A DNA stretch of 64,000 nt, from contig NZ_CP068985.1 in NCBI RefSeq assembly GCF_019397265.1, forward strand, positions 2,584,501 to 2,648,500, given 5' to 3'. Shown one piece after another: positions 62,246-64,000 of the stretch (its first letter is position 1; each line of letters starts with the position of its first letter). The notes below the pieces were generated by a model. That model saw only the letters and a list, made by a program, of their open reading frames with translations, was not told the DNA's origin and did no database searches. A program made the position numbers and the translations under genes. The DNA comes from Nonomuraea coxensis DSM 45129. GTDB taxonomy: Bacteria > Actinomycetota > Actinomycetes > Streptosporangiales > Streptosporangiaceae.

Positions 62246-64000
62246 ACGCGGACCGGCGGCGTCGGCGCCGGCAGGCCGGTCTCCTCCTCGCAGCGGGCGA
62301 GGATCTCGTCGAGGGGCGGCCCCATGTCGAACACCGGCAGCTCGCCCCGCCCGGACCTCAGCCGTTCGCGCAGCGCGGCGGTCGCCGCCTCGTCCACGGC
62401 GCCGTCCTCGGCGCACACCACGCCGTAGCGGCGCGCGCCCTCGGCGGTGACCAGCCCGCGCCGCACCTCCAGGCCCACCAGGCCGGGATCGCGGGCCAGC
62501 GGGTCGCCCCACCCGCCGCCGCCCCAGGTGACGAAGTGCAGCACGTCGCCGGGACGCACCTCCACGTCGTGGACCTTGCTCGGCAGGATCTCGGTCCCAC
62601 CGCCGGCCCGCTCGATCCACTTGCGTCCGCGCGCCCCCGGCTCGCCGCCGTTGACGCCCCACGGGTAGGTGAGCCAGCGGTCATCGTGGATGGCGATCGT
62701 GCCGGGTTCGAGGAAGCGGTAGGCGACGTCCACACCGTTGCCGCCCCGGTGCAGGCCCGCGCCGCCGGTGTCGGCCACCGTCTCCCACCGCTCGATCCGC
62801 AGCGGGTAGTACGACTCCAGGAACTCGCACGGGATGTTCGTGAACGACGGCCACAGCGAGTGCCCGTCCGGCCCGTCGCCGATCGGCCGGCCGGGGATGC
62901 CGCCGAAGCCGATCGAGTAGAGCTGGAAGCCGTCGCCCGCGTACATGAAGTGCGGAGAGGAGGAGAAGCCCGCCGCGTTCAGCAGGTCGGGCGTCTTCTG
63001 CCCGAGCAGCCCGCCGAACAGGTCGAAGATGCGCCCGATGCCGTGGTTGCGGCCGTTCAGCGCGGCGGGGTAGCGCGGCTTCCAGAAGCTGCCCTCGGGG
63101 ATGTGCACGTCCACCAGCGGGTAGAAGCCGTCGTTCCAGAGGATCTGCGGATCGGCCACCGTGATCAGGTAGATGCCGAAGAACATCCGGGCGAGGTTCT
63201 CGTTGATGTAGTAGTTGATCGGCCCCTCGGCCTGCGGGGCGCTGCCGGTGAAGTCCAGCAGCACCTTCTCGCCCGTGCGCGTCAGCGACAGCACCAGCTT
63301 GTAGGGCCCGTTCCCGCGCCCGTCGTCGCAGATGTAGTCGCTGAAGGTGAGCGTCTCGCCGTCCTCGAACAGCGTGGTGAGCAGCACCTTCATGGCGTCG
63401 TAGTTGCGCTTCAGCAGCGCCTCCAGCGCCGAGGTGTAGGTCTCGGCGCCGAAGCGGGCGCACAGCTCCTGGATGCGCCGCGAGGCGGTGCGGCAGGCGG
63501 CCACGATGCCGTTGAGGTCGGCGCGGTTCCAGTCGGGCTGGCGCACCTGGTTGAGGATGACGCGCAGCACGTCCTCGTTCAGCACGCCCTTCGCGTACAG
63601 CTTGACGGGCGGGATGACCACGCCCTCCTCGAAGATGGTGCGCGCGTCCGTCGGCATCGAGCAGGCGGTCTTGCCGCCGACGTCGGACATGTGACCGAAC
63701 ATCGACGCCCAGCCGACCACCCGGCCGTCCACGTAGATCGGCATGACCACCAGCCAGTCGTTGGCGTGGCTGATCGCGCCGTCGCACGAGTACGGGTCGG
63801 AGGTGAGCAGCACGTCGCCCTCCTCGATCGTCCCGTCGTAACGGTCGAGCAGGGCCGGGATGGAGAGCCCGAACTGCCCGACGACCATGCGGCCCGACGG
63901 GTCGCCGATCAGCGGGAACTCGTCGTGCTGCTCCCGGATGCCGGGCGAGAGCGCGGTGCGGAAGAGCACCTCGTCCATCTCGTGGCGGGCGTTGCGCAGG
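62242..64000 (-). CDS. hyuB: Hydantoinase B/oxoprolinase family subunit, 5' end outside window
   Basis: The frame is open to the right edge: the residues LRNARHE before the first visible Met continue the family's usual N-terminus, so the gene is truncated by the window. About 585 residues are visible. Family motifs include TSDPYSCDGAISHANDW, FGHMSDVGG, NYYINENLARMFFG, GGAGLHRGGNGVDVAYRF and the Gly-rich GGGGWGDPLARDP. HyuB works with HyuA, expected upstream, in ATP-dependent hydantoin or oxoproline ring opening. The downstream hydrolase overlaps by four bases. Confidence 0.9.
   Translation of the reverse strand, partial: LRNARHEMDEVLFRTALSPGIREQHDEFPLIGDPSGRMVVGQFGLSIPALLDRYDGTIEEGDVLLTSDPYSCDGAISHANDWLVVMPIYVDGRVVGWASMFGHMSDVGGKTACSMPTDARTIFEEGVVIPPVKLYAKGVLNEDVLRVILNQVRQPDWNRADLNGIVAACRTASRRIQELCARFGAETYTSALEALLKRNYDAMKVLLTTLFEDGETLTFSDYICDDGRGNGPYKLVLSLTRTGEKVLLDFTGSAPQAEGPINYYINENLARMFFGIYLITVADPQILWNDGFYPLVDVHIPEGSFWKPRYPAALNGRNHGIGRIFDLFGGLLGQKTPDLLNAAGFSSSPHFMYAGDGFQLYSIGFGGIPGRPIGDGPDGHSLWPSFTNIPCEFLESYYPLRIERWETVADTGGAGLHRGGNGVDVAYRFLEPGTIAIHDDRWLTYPWGVNGGEPGARGRKWIERAGGGTEILPSKVHDVEVRPGDVLHFVTWGGGGWGDPLARDPGLVGLEVRRGLVTAEGARRYGVVCAEDGAVDEAATAALRERLRSGRGELPVFDMGPPLDEILARCEEETGLPAPTPPVRV

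Overview
This window comes from a chromosome of very high G+C. It shows GTG and TTG starts, strong third-position GC bias, SpoIIE/ANTAR signalling genes, an ECF sigma factor paired with a CarH/LitR-type regulator, and large NRPS genes. Together these point to a filamentous actinomycete. A Streptosporangiaceae-like organism (Nonomuraea or a relative) is my guess from gene style only. I saw no rRNA, tRNA, CRISPR array, insertion sequence or phage gene. Almost everything is tightly packed protein-coding sequence, and no gene-free stretch exceeds about 260 bp.

Layout. 1-840 is the truncated start of a nitrate-sensor-like histidine kinase. 1094-11930 is a light-type carotenoid locus: ECF sigma factor, B12-binding MerR regulator, crtE-crtI-crtB, a PlsX-like and a PlsY-like acyltransferase, a CrtA-like monooxygenase, a CrtQ-like glycosyltransferase, a second CrtI-family desaturase and CruF. 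No lycopene cyclase is present, so the expected product is an acyclic carotenoid that is hydrated, glycosylated and possibly acylated. 12184-20705 holds three large signalling proteins: a six-HAMP hybrid kinase, an ANTAR-PAS-SpoIIE phosphatase and a membrane Ser/Thr kinase. They are followed by a 28-residue Cys-rich metallothionein-like peptide (20807-20893) and an orphan HisKA_3 sensor kinase. 23366-26710 is a secreted subtilase. 27265-31153 is a LacI regulator convergent with a Gfo/Idh, PmoA-family and cupin catabolic operon that carries a perfect 18-bp operator.

31297-35602 is a TetR-controlled heterodimeric ABC exporter. 36231-43593 is a dispersed lipid locus: an OleA-like ketosynthase divergent from an ACP and FabF-like pair, two small secreted proteins, then oleC-oleD-oleB in a coupled operon, with a convergent MMPL transporter. 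The canonical OleABCD head-to-head condensation route is therefore present together with an unusual dedicated ACP and second ketosynthase. 45865-60209 is a two-gene NRPS/PKS line, A-T-C-A-T followed by C-T-KS-AT-T-C-A-T-TE-MFS. It has an A-less C-T module, a malonyl extension with no reduction, a Gly-type last adenylation domain, a thioesterase with Cys in place of the nucleophilic Ser, and an MFS exporter fused to the C-terminus. The right edge holds a divergent GDPD-like secreted hydrolase, a small secreted protein, and an isochorismatase-family hydrolase coupled to a truncated hydantoinase B.

The most promising points for follow-up are these: the seven-Cys peptide, whose Cys spacing nearly matches fungal Neurospora metallothionein; the acyl-phosphate (PlsX/PlsY) pair inside the carotenoid locus; shared promoter elements and 11-bp tandem repeats around the photoregulator genes; the ACP-containing Ole locus; and the NRPS/PKS with its Cys thioesterase and built-in exporter. 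All functions are inferred from reading the sequence; no database search was run.
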